Assembly: GCF_003013405.1 (NCBI RefSeq)
Contig: NZ_PXZL01000025.1
Coordinates: 30,797 to 94,796, forward strand
DNA from: Brevibacillus formosus
Lineage (GTDB): Bacteria; Bacillota; Bacilli; Brevibacillales; Brevibacillaceae
Length of the DNA: 64,000 bases
Reading direction: 5' to 3'
Shown: one piece after another, positions 18,992 through 27,693 of the stretch
How positions within the stretch are numbered: position 1 is the stretch's first letter
How the letters are laid out: every line of letters begins with the position of its first letter
Position numbers and translations under genes: made by a program
Notes under the pieces: generated by a model
Seen by the model: the letters and a program-made list of their open reading frames with translations, nothing else
Told to the model about the DNA's origin: nothing
Databases searched by the model: none

Positions 18992-19867
18992 TCACCCCTT
19001 CTTTTCTTCGTTCACGCAGCTTGTAACAATCACGCCGCCCATGTTGTCACCCGAAATCTCATAGTTGCTCGAAATCGGTACCTTGATCGTCATCTCTTCA
19101 TCGACAGGGTAGTAGTTAATTTCACAGATCTTCCCATCGTTTGTCACGGAGATCCTTCTTTTTCCTTTTAGGTAATCCAAGTATTCTTCCAGCGAAAAGT
19201 TGTTTTGCTTCATGATCGCGCTATGCGGCAATCCGACATATCGGAAATGCCAAGGCTCGAATACCGTTCCTGTAATGGCTACCTTGTCCTTTGGGTAGCG
19301 CAAAATAAAACCGTATTTCCACGAATGATCTTCCAGCCACTTGCCTTCAGGGGCGTGCTCCATTTTCATTTGCGTCGATCCAATATCCAGCGCGGAGCCT
19401 ACATTATGTTCGCTGTAACCGCTCGGCATCGCGTACGCTGGTCCCATTTCTTCATATAGCTTTTCTTGTTCTTCCATGCCTCGATAACCGCTGTTCAGGA
19501 TAAAGTGAGTCACGTTATCTTGCTGCGCTGCTTCGACCATCTCCAAAAATACTTTGGCTACACGCTCTGACACTTCGATTCTGTCATCGAGCAAACGATA
19601 GCCTTGTAACAGTTCTTCATGCTCAGACAACCGAACAACATCGCTTTTTACCCCTGCCTCATGAACCGGATAGTCTTTGTTGACCAAGAGAAGGTCTCCC
19701 TGATAAATTTGGTCCTTTGCTATTTGTAGCGATTGGTACTCCACACCGGTGGCCTCTCTCAACGTTTCCATGTGTCCCCCAACATTAGGTGGTCCATCTG
19801 CTATTTTTTGAAAAACGATATATCCAAACAGCAATAAAATGACAAGCCAAAAAACCCTCTTTTTCAT
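18992..19867 (-). CDS. VanY-like membrane-anchored D,D-carboxypeptidase (M15B)
   Basis: 291 residues. An N-terminal membrane helix (residues 4-20) anchors a zinc peptidase outside the cell: SEHNVGSALD (His154, Asp161) and EPWHFRYV (Glu204, His207), with SGYRG near 126. It would remove terminal D-Ala from precursors that escaped VanXY. It shares with the VanXY-like protein a C-terminal extension containing YEISGDNMGGVI, suggesting a common duplication. First gene of the operon; ATG 19867 follows AGGAGG. A divergent WYL regulator starts 144 bases away. Confidence 0.86.
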   Translation of the reverse strand: MKKRVFWLVILLLFGYIVFQKIADGPPNVGGHMETLREATGVEYQSLQIAKDQIYQGDLLLVNKDYPVHEAGVKSDVVRLSEHEELLQGYRLLDDRIEVSERVAKVFLEMVEAAQQDNVTHFILNSGYRGMEEQEKLYEEMGPAYAMPSGYSEHNVGSALDIGSTQMKMEHAPEGKWLEDHSWKYGFILRYPKDKVAITGTVFEPWHFRYVGLPHSAIMKQNNFSLEEYLDYLKGKRRISVTNDGKICEINYYPVDEEMTIKVPISSNYEISGDNMGGVIVTSCVNEEKKG

Positions 19868-20011
19868 TCACAGCTTCCTCCTTCACTTACACATGTAGGA
19901 TAGGAAAAACTGTTAAAATAAAAAGTAGGGTAAATATAAAATAATTTTAAAGATATCCGTTCATTTTTATAAAGTTGATTAGCTGGATAGAGAGGGGGTC
20001 AGCAGCCTAGC

Positions 20012-20959
20012 ATGAACAAAACAGATCGTTTGTTGGCAATCGTTCTGGAGTTGCAGAGAAAAGGTACGATACGCGCAGAAGATTTGGCCGCGACCTTCGA
20101 GACGAGCGTCCGGACGATTTATCGTGATATGCAGGCATTGAGCGAAGCAGGCGTCCCTATCGTTGGCGCACCGGGTCAGGGCTATTCCTTAATGGAAGGG
20201 TATTTTCTGCCGCCCGTCAGCTTTTCGGTAGAAGAAGCCGTTGCACTTTTGATCGGAGCAGACTTGGTCGAGCAAGTATTCGACCAAAACTTTGGCAATA
20301 GCGCGAGAGCTGTACAGCGCAAAGTAGAAGCGATCCTGTCGGCGGATGTAGGTGAACAAGCCAGCCGTATCCGTTCAACCTTTCGCCTCGTAAGCCCCAG
20401 AGCAAACAATCTGCGCGAGCAGGAAAAAGCGCATGCACAGCTCATCCACGATGCGATCATCAATCAGCGGAAGGTACGCTTCCGCTATCGGAGGGGCACG
20501 CTTGGGGAGGGTGATGATCGTGAAACAGTGCGTGACGTTGCCCCATATGGCCTGGTACTGGTTCGGGGTTCTTGGATACTGCTCGCTCATTGTGATCTGC
20601 GACAGGATATTCGTCGATTCCGCCTGTCCCGCATGAGCGGCCTGGTCGTATTGGAAGACCGCTTTATCCTCCCTGACCATTTCAATTTTGATGAGTACAA
20701 GCCTCTCGACGATCGGTCCCTGGAGGTGCAGATCGTTATCAGCACAGCTATTGCTGATCGGGTAAAAGAATCGGGCTATTTTTTTATCGAAGAGATTACG
20801 GAGCATCCGGACGGCTTTCTCGTCAGATTGCGCGTCAGACAAATCGAAGAAATATTGTCTTGGGTGCTTGGGTTGGGGGCAGATGCGGTTGTTCTTACGC
20901 CTGAATCCTTGCGTATCCGAGTTCGTGATGAAGCCAAAAAATTATTCGAACGCTACTGA
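20012..20959 (+). CDS. HTH-WYL transcriptional regulator (YafY/DeoR-like)
   Basis: 315 residues. An N-terminal winged helix (RLLAIVLELQRKGTIRAEDLA, then VRTIYRDMQALSEAGVPIV, residues 5-55) binds DNA; a WYL domain (about residues 140-220) with the FRYRR and WILLAHCDLRQDIRRFRLSRM segments probably senses a ligand. Divergent from the van-like operon and 65 bases from a DinB-fold gene, so either could be its target; YafY-like regulators often sit beside DinB genes. Its stop codon lies inside the following terminator hairpin. Confidence 0.88.
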   Translation: MNKTDRLLAIVLELQRKGTIRAEDLAATFETSVRTIYRDMQALSEAGVPIVGAPGQGYSLMEGYFLPPVSFSVEEAVALLIGADLVEQVFDQNFGNSARAVQRKVEAILSADVGEQASRIRSTFRLVSPRANNLREQEKAHAQLIHDAIINQRKVRFRYRRGTLGEGDDRETVRDVAPYGLVLVRGSWILLAHCDLRQDIRRFRLSRMSGLVVLEDRFILPDHFNFDEYKPLDDRSLEVQIVISTAIADRVKESGYFFIEEITEHPDGFLVRLRVRQIEEILSWVLGLGADAVVLTPESLRIRVRDEAKKLFERY

Positions 20960-20983
20960 CATACTGCTGTCAGTAGCGTTTTT
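20950..20983 (+). terminator. Terminator at the WYL regulator stop
   Basis: ACGCTACTGAC and GTCAGTAGCGT make an 11-bp perfect stem with an 8-base loop and a TTTTT tail. The stop codon of the regulator lies in the left arm. Confidence 0.88.
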
Positions 20984-21024
20984 ATATGATGAAAGCAAGA
21001 AAACCAAGAGGAGCTGATTCGCCC

Positions 21025-21546
21025 ATGAATACAAAAGAAATCGTGAACAAATTTGAAGACGTGACAAACCACTACCTGCATGAATTAGAAGGCTTCACCA
21101 TGGAACAACTACTGCAAAAACCAAGTGAAGAGGAATGGTCGATCGGTCAAATGTACCTTCACTTGATCCAATCTGCCCGGTATTTTCAACTGGGAAGTAT
21201 CGAGAAGTGTAGACAAGGGGGGCCTGCTGTCACAGAAGCAGGTACCGAAAAATCCGAGATCGGGCAGGCGATATTTGCTCAAGGCTCCTTGCCTCCCGTT
21301 CGCGTGAAAGTCCCTGCCTCCCCGGAGTACACACCTGCACAACCAGAAAGCAAGGAGCAACTGCGTGATGGACTCATCAGCGTGCTCGCACAAATGAAAG
21401 AGCTGGAGCCGACTCTGGATGAAATTCCTGCGCATCACACGGTGGCTCACCCAGCCTTCGGTCCGATGACGGCCAAGGAATGGTTTGCCGTTGTAGAAAT
21501 GCACTATCGCCATCACCTGCTCCAGCTCAACCGACTGAAGGGTTAG
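21025..21546 (+). CDS. DinB-fold family protein
   Basis: 173 residues, a four-helix-bundle protein of the DinB/YfiT superfamily. Visible are the SIGQMYLHLIQSARYF helix with a metal-type His and the C-terminal EMHYRHHLLQLNRLK, whose His residues usually complete a metal site. These proteins include thiol-dependent metalloenzymes in Bacillales, but the activity here is unknown. ATG 21025 follows AGGAG; an ATG at 20986 lacks a good site. The end overlaps a convergent DUF169 gene by 4 bases. Confidence 0.8.
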   Translation: MNTKEIVNKFEDVTNHYLHELEGFTMEQLLQKPSEEEWSIGQMYLHLIQSARYFQLGSIEKCRQGGPAVTEAGTEKSEIGQAIFAQGSLPPVRVKVPASPEYTPAQPESKEQLRDGLISVLAQMKELEPTLDEIPAHHTVAHPAFGPMTAKEWFAVVEMHYRHHLLQLNRLKG

Positions 21547-22319
21547 TTTTTTTCTCCAAACATCTCTGCAAGCTTTTGATAGGTCGGCGGAAACTCTGCC
21601 TGATAGCGCAAGAAGGACGGGATCGGGTAGCGGATTCCGCCTTTTTGCGTTCCCGCTAATCCCTCGACCAGCTCAGCGGCATCGCGAAAATGAAAGCTGA
21701 AGGCCATCTCATGATCCTGTGTCTGGGCAAACAATCTGTCGCCATAACACGGTACGATCACTTGCGGCTGTCCTGTCTGAATCGGCTTGATTGCAATGTC
21801 TGCACAGTCTGCCCGACTGGAAAAGGTGGAAGGAATCGATCCACCGCGCTTGTACAGCATTCCCGCCACCAATCGCATAACCTGTGCTGCATTGCCGTAA
21901 ATCACAACGACATCTGGCTCAATCTGTGCCCGCTCCAGCGGAAACGATACGTAGTAGCCGCTTTCTTCTGCTGAAAATTTCGGAACATCCAGCTCACTTT
22001 TCGCCCCATTTTCCAATGAATCTGTATACATCCCACAGGCGAGATGACCCTCTGTATAAAACGCCGGCTGCTCTTCATACCCAAAAGCCACCTGCGCGAT
22101 CGGACAGGACAGGTCGGCTCCATTCATCGCGATGCTCCAGCCATAACGCCGTGAAAAACCGACAGCTTGGCAAATGGTAATCGGATAACCCAGGTCACGG
22201 ACAGGTCGCTTTGCCTTTGACGGCAGAGCGGCTTCTTCTTTTCGGATGCTAACTCCTACGGGAAAGGTCTCAGTCCTCACATACATTTGAAGCGCTTGAT
22301 TCAGCTCGATGGCGTTCAT
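21543..22319 (-). CDS. DUF169 family protein
   Basis: 258 residues. The family is recognised by ICQAVGFSRRYGWSIAM, the Cys-containing SCPIAQVAFG, VVVIYGNAAQVMRL and VVPCYGDRLFAQTQDHEMAFSF blocks. DUF169 proteins have no settled role; their conserved cysteines suggest a redox or metal-binding activity. ATG 22319 was preferred because GAGGGGG lies 8 bases upstream. It forms a single-gene unit converging on the DinB-fold gene. Confidence 0.8.
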   Translation of the reverse strand: MNAIELNQALQMYVRTETFPVGVSIRKEEAALPSKAKRPVRDLGYPITICQAVGFSRRYGWSIAMNGADLSCPIAQVAFGYEEQPAFYTEGHLACGMYTDSLENGAKSELDVPKFSAEESGYYVSFPLERAQIEPDVVVIYGNAAQVMRLVAGMLYKRGGSIPSTFSSRADCADIAIKPIQTGQPQVIVPCYGDRLFAQTQDHEMAFSFHFRDAAELVEGLAGTQKGGIRYPIPSFLRYQAEFPPTYQKLAEMFGEKN

Positions 22320-22526
22320 TCCACTTGCCCCCTCGTTTTTCACATACATTACACATACTCTGAATTTTTCGTCTTTTTTACCCGAAGTCCTGTCACTCCC
22401 TACATTTTTCTCAAAGCTTACAACATCGTAAGGTAATGGAAAGGTTAATCGATAGGGAGTCGAAACAATCCCTGTTAGGATAAAAAAAGATTACACGTAT
22501 TACTTGGGATGGCTGGAGGGTTCACA

Positions 22527-23087
22527 ATGAAAAAGTTCGCATGGCTGGGCACGGCGCTTCTCGTCTTTCTGTTAATGGGATGCTCCTCCAGCTCACCAGA
22601 TGCAGTGCTAGGGCTCGGAAAAAAAGAAGCGGCGCAAATCGCTGCAGCCGCTGTTAGACAATACTATCAGGTGGATGTCGATACGACTGATCGGGAAATC
22701 ACGCTGGAGGACCCAACCAATTCGGTATACAGAGGAGTCCCTGTTCACGCCATACTAAAACGCGAACCTGTGAGTGGCGATGTCCATGGCTTTCACGCGA
22801 TCATCGAACCGAAGTCAAAGCAAATCCTTTCCCTGTCGATTGACGTTATTGGAATAAACGGAGAAATGGCGACAAAAACGATGACAGAAGCAGATTTGGA
22901 AAAGACGGCATCTGATTTCATCCGCTCGAAAAACCTTCTTGCTACAAACGACTTCCAATTGGTGAAAGCTTCTGACGCTCATTCCAATGACGCCAAGCGT
23001 TATTTTTATTACACAGATGGCCTAAAAGACGTGGCAATCGGAGTGGACCCAGGCCTGAAACAGGTCGTTACGTTCACATATGATTGA
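22527..23087 (+). CDS. Putative lipoprotein, unknown function
   Basis: 186 residues. A lipoprotein signal (MKKFAWLGTALLVFLLMGC, lipobox LMGC at about residue 19) attaches it to the outer face of the membrane. The rest looks like two small alpha/beta units of the PepSY kind, without a clear family. ATG 22527 follows GGAGGG. It is monocistronic and converges on the Tad-like operon. Confidence 0.7.
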   Translation: MKKFAWLGTALLVFLLMGCSSSSPDAVLGLGKKEAAQIAAAAVRQYYQVDVDTTDREITLEDPTNSVYRGVPVHAILKREPVSGDVHGFHAIIEPKSKQILSLSIDVIGINGEMATKTMTEADLEKTASDFIRSKNLLATNDFQLVKASDAHSNDAKRYFYYTDGLKDVAIGVDPGLKQVVTFTYD

Positions 23088-23113
23088 CGCACCCTATCCC
23101 TTTACATTTACAG

Positions 23114-23158
23114 TGGGTTCTCCGTTGCGACCGCAATCGCTTTTGTACGGAGAACCCA
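23114..23158. terminator. Inverted repeat between convergent genes, probable terminator
   Basis: TGGGTTCTCCGT and ACGGAGAACCCA pair perfectly over 12 bp with a 21-base loop that can itself fold (GCGA/TCGC). It lies between the lipoprotein stop and the end of the long minus-strand operon. No long T run follows, so termination is likely but not certain. Confidence 0.5.
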
Positions 23159-23164
23159 TTCCTG

Positions 23165-24478
23165 TTAGTTTCCACTGTATTTATCCTCAATTTCCTCTCT
23201 CATTTCCTGATAGGTCTCGGTTGTGAGACTCACCAAGTAATTGGTAAGCTCCTCCTTGGACTGTGTGGCCAACGCTTCTCTTTCTTGCCTTTTCCCAGTA
23301 AGGTACTCTCTCGCTTCATTGCCAATCTTGCCACTTGCAGACAAATACTCGATCGCCATTCCGATGTTCAGGCTCTCCCGCCAGTTTTTCTCGTACCAGT
23401 CTCGGTCGTAAGCATCCACCCATTTTTTACGGTCGATCAAGACAGCGTCCGCTTCTGTCAAAGCCTCCCGTTTCCACTGCTCCCACTTCTGGGCAATTTC
23501 TTTCGCACGTTCCAGCTCTTGCTTGAACTGCTCGCGGTTCGTCACATTTGCATACAGACCTTCTGACGCGTGGGCAATCTCCTTCAATTGCTTCTGCCCT
23601 TCTGCATTCACGTCAAAGCCGATAACGTTCAGCAACGGCATAATTTTGGACTGGGACAATTCCTTGGCTACTGCCACTGGATTGCCATCGCACGTCTCGA
23701 TACCGTCACTGACCAGATAGATGACATTCGTATTTTTATCCGCTTCGAATCCCGCCAAATCCTCCTGAGCGAGACGCAAAGAGTGCGCAATGGATGTCCA
23801 GCCCGTCGGCTCAAACATGTCAAGTGCTTGCTCAAGACCCTTCGCATCGTAGGCTTGCAATGGATAGACCATTTCACTGCTGCCGCAGGAAAGCTGCTTA
23901 TGTTCATCAGCATTGCTGCCCTTATGACCATACACGCGCAGCGAGATTCTCGCCTCTTCAGGCAGTGCTTCCGCGAATTCCTTGATCGCTTCCTTGGCGA
24001 GCTGCATTTTCGTTTTGTCCCCAATTTTCCCGGCCATACTGCCGCTTGCATCCAGGATGATTTCTACGTTGAAATTTTCCCGAAACTGAAATCGGGCGTC
24101 CTCGATGTCCGGACTCCCATACGAAGCCATTCTCCAGCGGTCTACAACCATTTGGGGACTGAGGTAATCCTCGGCAAACAGGGTAAGCAATTGATTCCAG
24201 TACAAATCCAGGTAAGCATCATTCATCCCGTCGACCACGGTAGGCATTTTATCCAAAACCTGTATGATCTCCGCTCGATGCGGATAAGCTGCGTGAAAAA
24301 ATTGCGTGCCGGCAAGCGGTCCGGGCTGTGAAGCAATCAATTCCTGTGTCGTCTGCGGCCATTGATTTTGTCCGAGCCCTGCACCCGCTCCTACTGCACC
24401 CAGAGAACAACCGGTAAGCAGAAGCATGATCAAGATGCTGTTGATCAAGAGCGACATCCGTATTTTGGTGTTACGCAT
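23165..24478 (-). CDS. VWA-domain lipoprotein of the Tad-like operon (second copy)
   Basis: 437 residues. A lipoprotein signal with lipobox LLTGC near residue 22 is followed by a linker and a von Willebrand A domain with an intact metal site: ILDASGSM, TSIAHS and VSDGIETC. The C-terminal part is helical and charged. Homologous along its length to the lipoprotein at 28862-30295 (shared DASGSM, RVYGHKGS, LSCGSS, NVIGF). Probably an extracellular adhesive or assembly factor for the pilus. ATG 24478 is preceded by GGAGG. Last gene of the operon. Confidence 0.8.
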   Translation of the reverse strand: MRNTKIRMSLLINSILIMLLLTGCSLGAVGAGAGLGQNQWPQTTQELIASQPGPLAGTQFFHAAYPHRAEIIQVLDKMPTVVDGMNDAYLDLYWNQLLTLFAEDYLSPQMVVDRWRMASYGSPDIEDARFQFRENFNVEIILDASGSMAGKIGDKTKMQLAKEAIKEFAEALPEEARISLRVYGHKGSNADEHKQLSCGSSEMVYPLQAYDAKGLEQALDMFEPTGWTSIAHSLRLAQEDLAGFEADKNTNVIYLVSDGIETCDGNPVAVAKELSQSKIMPLLNVIGFDVNAEGQKQLKEIAHASEGLYANVTNREQFKQELERAKEIAQKWEQWKREALTEADAVLIDRKKWVDAYDRDWYEKNWRESLNIGMAIEYLSASGKIGNEAREYLTGKRQEREALATQSKEELTNYLVSLTTETYQEMREEIEDKYSGN

Positions 24479-24513
24479 TCGGTCATATCCTCCTTGCCTT
24501 GTTGCCATGTTGA

Positions 24514-24714
24514 TCAGATCGCCGCGTTTTTCTTTCGGATGAACGCCAGATGGTTTCTTTTGATAAAAGGCATACCGATGGCGAGGATGAGCAGCTGCAA
24601 CGGGAACTCTTCTCGATAAAATGCGCCGATGATCGTAGCCGGCAAAATCAGGGCGTAGAAGTAAATCATCATGTATCGCCAAAAGCGCTGCCAGTTTCGT
24701 TCCTGTCTGGACAT
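24514..24714 (-). CDS. 66-residue membrane protein, twin A
   Basis: A small protein with two hydrophobic helices (residues 14-31 and 36-51) and a basic tail. It aligns over its whole length with the next protein (24747-24947), also 66 residues: both have a basic start, QRFW, a first helix ending in LP, and a second helix ending in PYI/PFI. Downstream of it lies the VWA lipoprotein gene. Function unknown; a pilus-machinery accessory is possible from context. Confidence 0.65.
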   Translation of the reverse strand: MSRQERNWQRFWRYMMIYFYALILPATIIGAFYREEFPLQLLILAIGMPFIKRNHLAFIRKKNAAI

Positions 24715-24746
24715 GGCTTACACCTTCCTTCTCGTACACTTGATCA

Positions 24747-24947
24747 TCACCGATTCATTTCTTTTCGGTGCAAATGGTCCATGCCAGCCTGTTCAATATA
24801 AGGAAGGGCAAACATAAAAAAGAACAATGCATACGGGAGCTTTTCCCCCAACGCCATGAACAGACAGGACAACGGCAGGAAAACGCCATAGATGATCACC
24901 GTCATTACATTCCAGAACCGCTGCATTTTTTGTAGCTTTCTTGTCAT
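24747..24947 (-). CDS. 66-residue membrane protein, twin B
   Basis: Paralogue of twin A, from which it is separated by 32 bases; same length and helix layout (MQRFW, then a helix ending FLPLS, then FMFALPYIEQ). ATG 24947 is preceded by GGAGG at 7 bases, and the frame starts 27 bases before the end of the TadG-like gene's intergenic gap. An upstream ATG at 25001 lacks a site and would overlap that gene. Family not recognised. Confidence 0.65.
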   Translation of the reverse strand: MTRKLQKMQRFWNVMTVIIYGVFLPLSCLFMALGEKLPYALFFFMFALPYIEQAGMDHLHRKEMNR

Positions 24948-24973
24948 GCCATTTCCTCCAATGCTCGCCGTTC

Positions 24974-25642
24974 CTACATAGGGATATGCAGATTCGCCCA
25001 TCCGCTTACTTCATCAATAAAACCGATCCGCCTGCTTTCACCTGTCTGGTAGATTTGCTCGGAATAGGCGGGAATGAAGTCAAACCCCATCGATTCCGAT
25101 TCGTACTTTACAGAAGTAGTTACTTCAATCCGATTGTCGCTGTTGAACAATTGGACGGACGAGCCGCTGAGTGTTGCTTTGTTGTCTGATAGCACTTTGG
25201 CAACCACTCCAGGAATTTTTGCTGTTGCCGTTTGCAAGCCCGCGTAGACATAAGTCTGCAACTCAACATCGCCTGGCAATGCGCTGCTTAATACCGAGTC
25301 AATCGCACCGTATTCAATCTCGCTATGGGACCAATCAGGGTGCGCTGCTCTCAGCTGGCTCCTGGCAACTGCTACTCTGGGACCGAGATAATTTTCGTCA
25401 TAATACCGTTTGGGTGACAAATCATATATTTTAATAGCCGCATCCATCTCATCATATATATCCTTCACCGCCGCAATACTCGCCTGCTGCGCACTGTTCG
25501 ATGCCTGCTCCTTGTCTACAAAAATGGTCGAAAAGTTGAAAAGCGCAACAAACACCAGCATGAACATAAACCAGTAAATCGTCAGGGTGAAGATCGTCAT
25601 ATTTCCACGTTCATTTTGCAAGTGACGCAGTATACGTACCAT
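24974..25642 (-). CDS. TadG/TadE-like pilus assembly protein
   Basis: 222 residues. A short basic N-terminus with ERGNMTIFTLTIYWFMFMLVFVALFNF gives the single membrane helix of Tad-type pseudopilins (residues 15-38), followed by an extracytoplasmic helix with SNSAQQASIAA and a beta-rich domain. The start overlaps the TadE stop. Likely a minor pilin or structural partner of the Flp pilus. Confidence 0.7.
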   Translation of the reverse strand: MVRILRHLQNERGNMTIFTLTIYWFMFMLVFVALFNFSTIFVDKEQASNSAQQASIAAVKDIYDEMDAAIKIYDLSPKRYYDENYLGPRVAVARSQLRAAHPDWSHSEIEYGAIDSVLSSALPGDVELQTYVYAGLQTATAKIPGVVAKVLSDNKATLSGSSVQLFNSDNRIEVTTSVKYESESMGFDFIPAYSEQIYQTGESRRIGFIDEVSGWANLHIPM

Positions 25643-26043
25643 TAGTTCATCACCCTGCTCGTTATTTCCCGATCAAATGAGATATATCTGTCTTCCTTCT
25701 CGATATATAGCCAGTCAGGGAGAAACGCCAGCTCCATCTGTACGCCGACCTTGGCGGTAAAATATCCGCTACCATTCCCCGTGATATCACAATCATTGAA
25801 GGAAATGTAGCCTCCTGCCGCGTTCACCACGTTTTTGGCAGCTTGCATGGCTTCTCCCGAATTCCCCGTTATGGCGTACACCTTCGCCGCCTCATTGGCT
25901 GCCGACTGCGAGATGATTACGCCGTAGACACCCACAAGAAACTGCCAGCAAATCAGCATGATCAGAAAGACGAACGGCAGTATGGCGATAAACTCCACGG
26001 TGACGGAGCCCTTTTCATTCGCAACAATCCTCTTCAGGCGCAT
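25642..26043 (-). CDS. TadE-like minor pseudopilin
   Basis: 133 residues. The N-terminus has NEKGSVTVEFIAILPFVF, the TadE signature: a Gly before the cut site and a Glu five or so residues into the helix. The helix runs to residue 36, then SQSAANEAAKVYA. ATG 26043 is chosen because AAAGGAG precedes it; the in-frame extension upstream has no site. Presumably processed by the prepilin peptidase of this operon (36084-36539). Confidence 0.8.
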   Translation of the reverse strand: MRLKRIVANEKGSVTVEFIAILPFVFLIMLICWQFLVGVYGVIISQSAANEAAKVYAITGNSGEAMQAAKNVVNAAGGYISFNDCDITGNGSGYFTAKVGVQMELAFLPDWLYIEKEDRYISFDREITSRVMN

Positions 26044-26077
26044 TCTTCGCTCATCTCCTTTCGCGCTTATTTGCAAG

Positions 26078-26800
26078 CTACCTCTCATCAAGCAGCAATC
26101 CTCCCGACACAGCGGCTTCTGCTCCTGCCGCTTCTTCTTTCCACTTATTCACGTACATCATGAACATGACCGCGAAAAACGGAAGAACAATCACGTTGAG
26201 CAAAAGCTCAATAAACATAACCGCTCCGAAGGTCGAGGTGATGGACGTGACGAGGAACAGACCCGCCAAACTGATTAGCCATTCCACCAAGCTCACTAGC
26301 AACAGTAAGCCAAAGATTTGCAAAAAATGCTTTTTCCCCATTTCCAGGGCACCTCGCCAAGAGCGCCAAGCTGATTGTTTTTTCAGCACCACGAAAAACG
26401 GAGTCAAATAAAATAGAACCAGAATGATCAACCCAGGTATCATGAATAGCATCATTCCTGCGGATACAAGAAAGCTAAACACGATCCCGAAAACGAACAC
26501 GGAAAAGCTGTGTTCGAAAAAGGCTCGAAATGCCTTTCGAACCGGGCGCTCATCTCCGTCCAAATCACTCTGGACATACTGGGCGAAAGGGATCTGTAGG
26601 ATCAGCAAAAACAGAAGAAGTAAAAAAAGATTGAAAAAGCTTGCTACGAATTTGGCACCCGTGATCGCGGCGATCAGGTTCAGGTAGTTCAGTGTAAAGT
26701 TGTGGATGATAAAAAATGGAACCACGAGCACGGCGGACAAGAGCAGCAAAGATTCGATGTTCCGTGCATAAAAACGAATGCTTTCTTTGAAGGGATGCAT
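26078..26800 (-). CDS. Polytopic membrane protein, unknown, Tad-like operon
   Basis: 240 residues with about six membrane helices, beginning after a short FKESIRFYARNIESLL amphipathic start. A cytoplasmic loop DLDGDERPVRKAFRAFF lies between helices two and three. It resembles general bacterial integral membrane proteins of the glycerophosphoryl-diesterase-membrane/YciC-like kind, but I cannot assign a family. ATG 26800 follows AGGTGA; a GTG at 26815 is the alternative. No established Tad protein has this layout. Confidence 0.6.
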   Translation of the reverse strand: MHPFKESIRFYARNIESLLLLSAVLVVPFFIIHNFTLNYLNLIAAITGAKFVASFFNLFLLLLFLLILQIPFAQYVQSDLDGDERPVRKAFRAFFEHSFSVFVFGIVFSFLVSAGMMLFMIPGLIILVLFYLTPFFVVLKKQSAWRSWRGALEMGKKHFLQIFGLLLLVSLVEWLISLAGLFLVTSITSTFGAVMFIELLLNVIVLPFFAVMFMMYVNKWKEEAAGAEAAVSGGLLLDER

Positions 26801-26823
26801 ATGGGTTTCTCTCACCTTTCCTG

Positions 26824-27678
26824 TTATGGGTTTCGCAGTTTATCCATCAGCCCGTTTTCCAAGATGGTCATATTAAGCTTTTCGTGGGCCTCCCGCAACT
26901 GTTCAACCGAATGGAAAGACTCATGTTTCCCTGTCGTATGCGTTTCAAAGCTTTTCACGGATTCATCGGCAATATTTCGCAGTGTTTTGTCTTTGTATAC
27001 AGAGAGCAGGTCGATTAGCTTTTTTCGTTTCTGCTCCTGTACCCGATCCAGTTCTACTCGATTGGATTGGAAAAACTGGTAAAGCCGATCCACCGAGTCT
27101 TTGATCAGCACCTGCTTGCGAATGCGATCATACAGAATGTAGTCGGATTCAAATAACACATCCCGCAATGCCGTTTCCTCTCCCGCGATGACGTAGTTGC
27201 GAGCGAAAAATTGATTGAGCAGATCCATCCCTCGAGCATAAATGGCACGCAACTGGTCCCGGCTTTCCATCATGGTTTTGCAAACGTCGATCAGCTTCTC
27301 TGCATCTTGCCTAAGCACCGTGTCCATCTTATCCTGGCAGCTGGGCAAAAGCGCCCTCAGATACTCGTATTTTTGCTCGTACATCTCGATCGGCTTCTCT
27401 TTATCAATGGCCAGATTGTTCTTAATCTTGCGCCCCGCATGTGCATGCACCAAAAACAGTTTTACGACGGGCTCTGCTTCCTTACGGCGAACCACTTCAC
27501 CATCCGGTCGCAGCACCAAGTACCCGACAGCGTCTTTTTTTCCCCATTTCCAGTACGCTACATGGTAGTAATATTGTCCGTCTACGTAGGCCGGGTAATT
27601 ATACAGCTCTGTCCTCTCTAAGAAACGCTTATTCCGCTCGATCTGAGCCTGAACCTGTGGTGTATTCACGACTTTCAT
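26824..27678 (-). CDS. Unrecognised 284-residue protein, Tad-like operon
   Basis: No signal peptide or membrane helix, so cytoplasmic. The first 70 residues look like a small beta-rich domain (AYVDGQYYYHVAYW, GYLVLRPDGEVV); residues 80-284 are almost all helical and charged, with heptad-like stretches suggesting coiled coils. ATG 27678 follows GGAGG. It lies between the PN-repeat gene and the membrane protein gene. Nothing identifies its role; an assembly scaffold or chaperone would fit but is a guess. Confidence 0.6.
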   Translation of the reverse strand: MKVVNTPQVQAQIERNKRFLERTELYNYPAYVDGQYYYHVAYWKWGKKDAVGYLVLRPDGEVVRRKEAEPVVKLFLVHAHAGRKIKNNLAIDKEKPIEMYEQKYEYLRALLPSCQDKMDTVLRQDAEKLIDVCKTMMESRDQLRAIYARGMDLLNQFFARNYVIAGEETALRDVLFESDYILYDRIRKQVLIKDSVDRLYQFFQSNRVELDRVQEQKRKKLIDLLSVYKDKTLRNIADESVKSFETHTTGKHESFHSVEQLREAHEKLNMTILENGLMDKLRNP

Positions 27679-27693
27679 AGCAAAGGACCTCCG

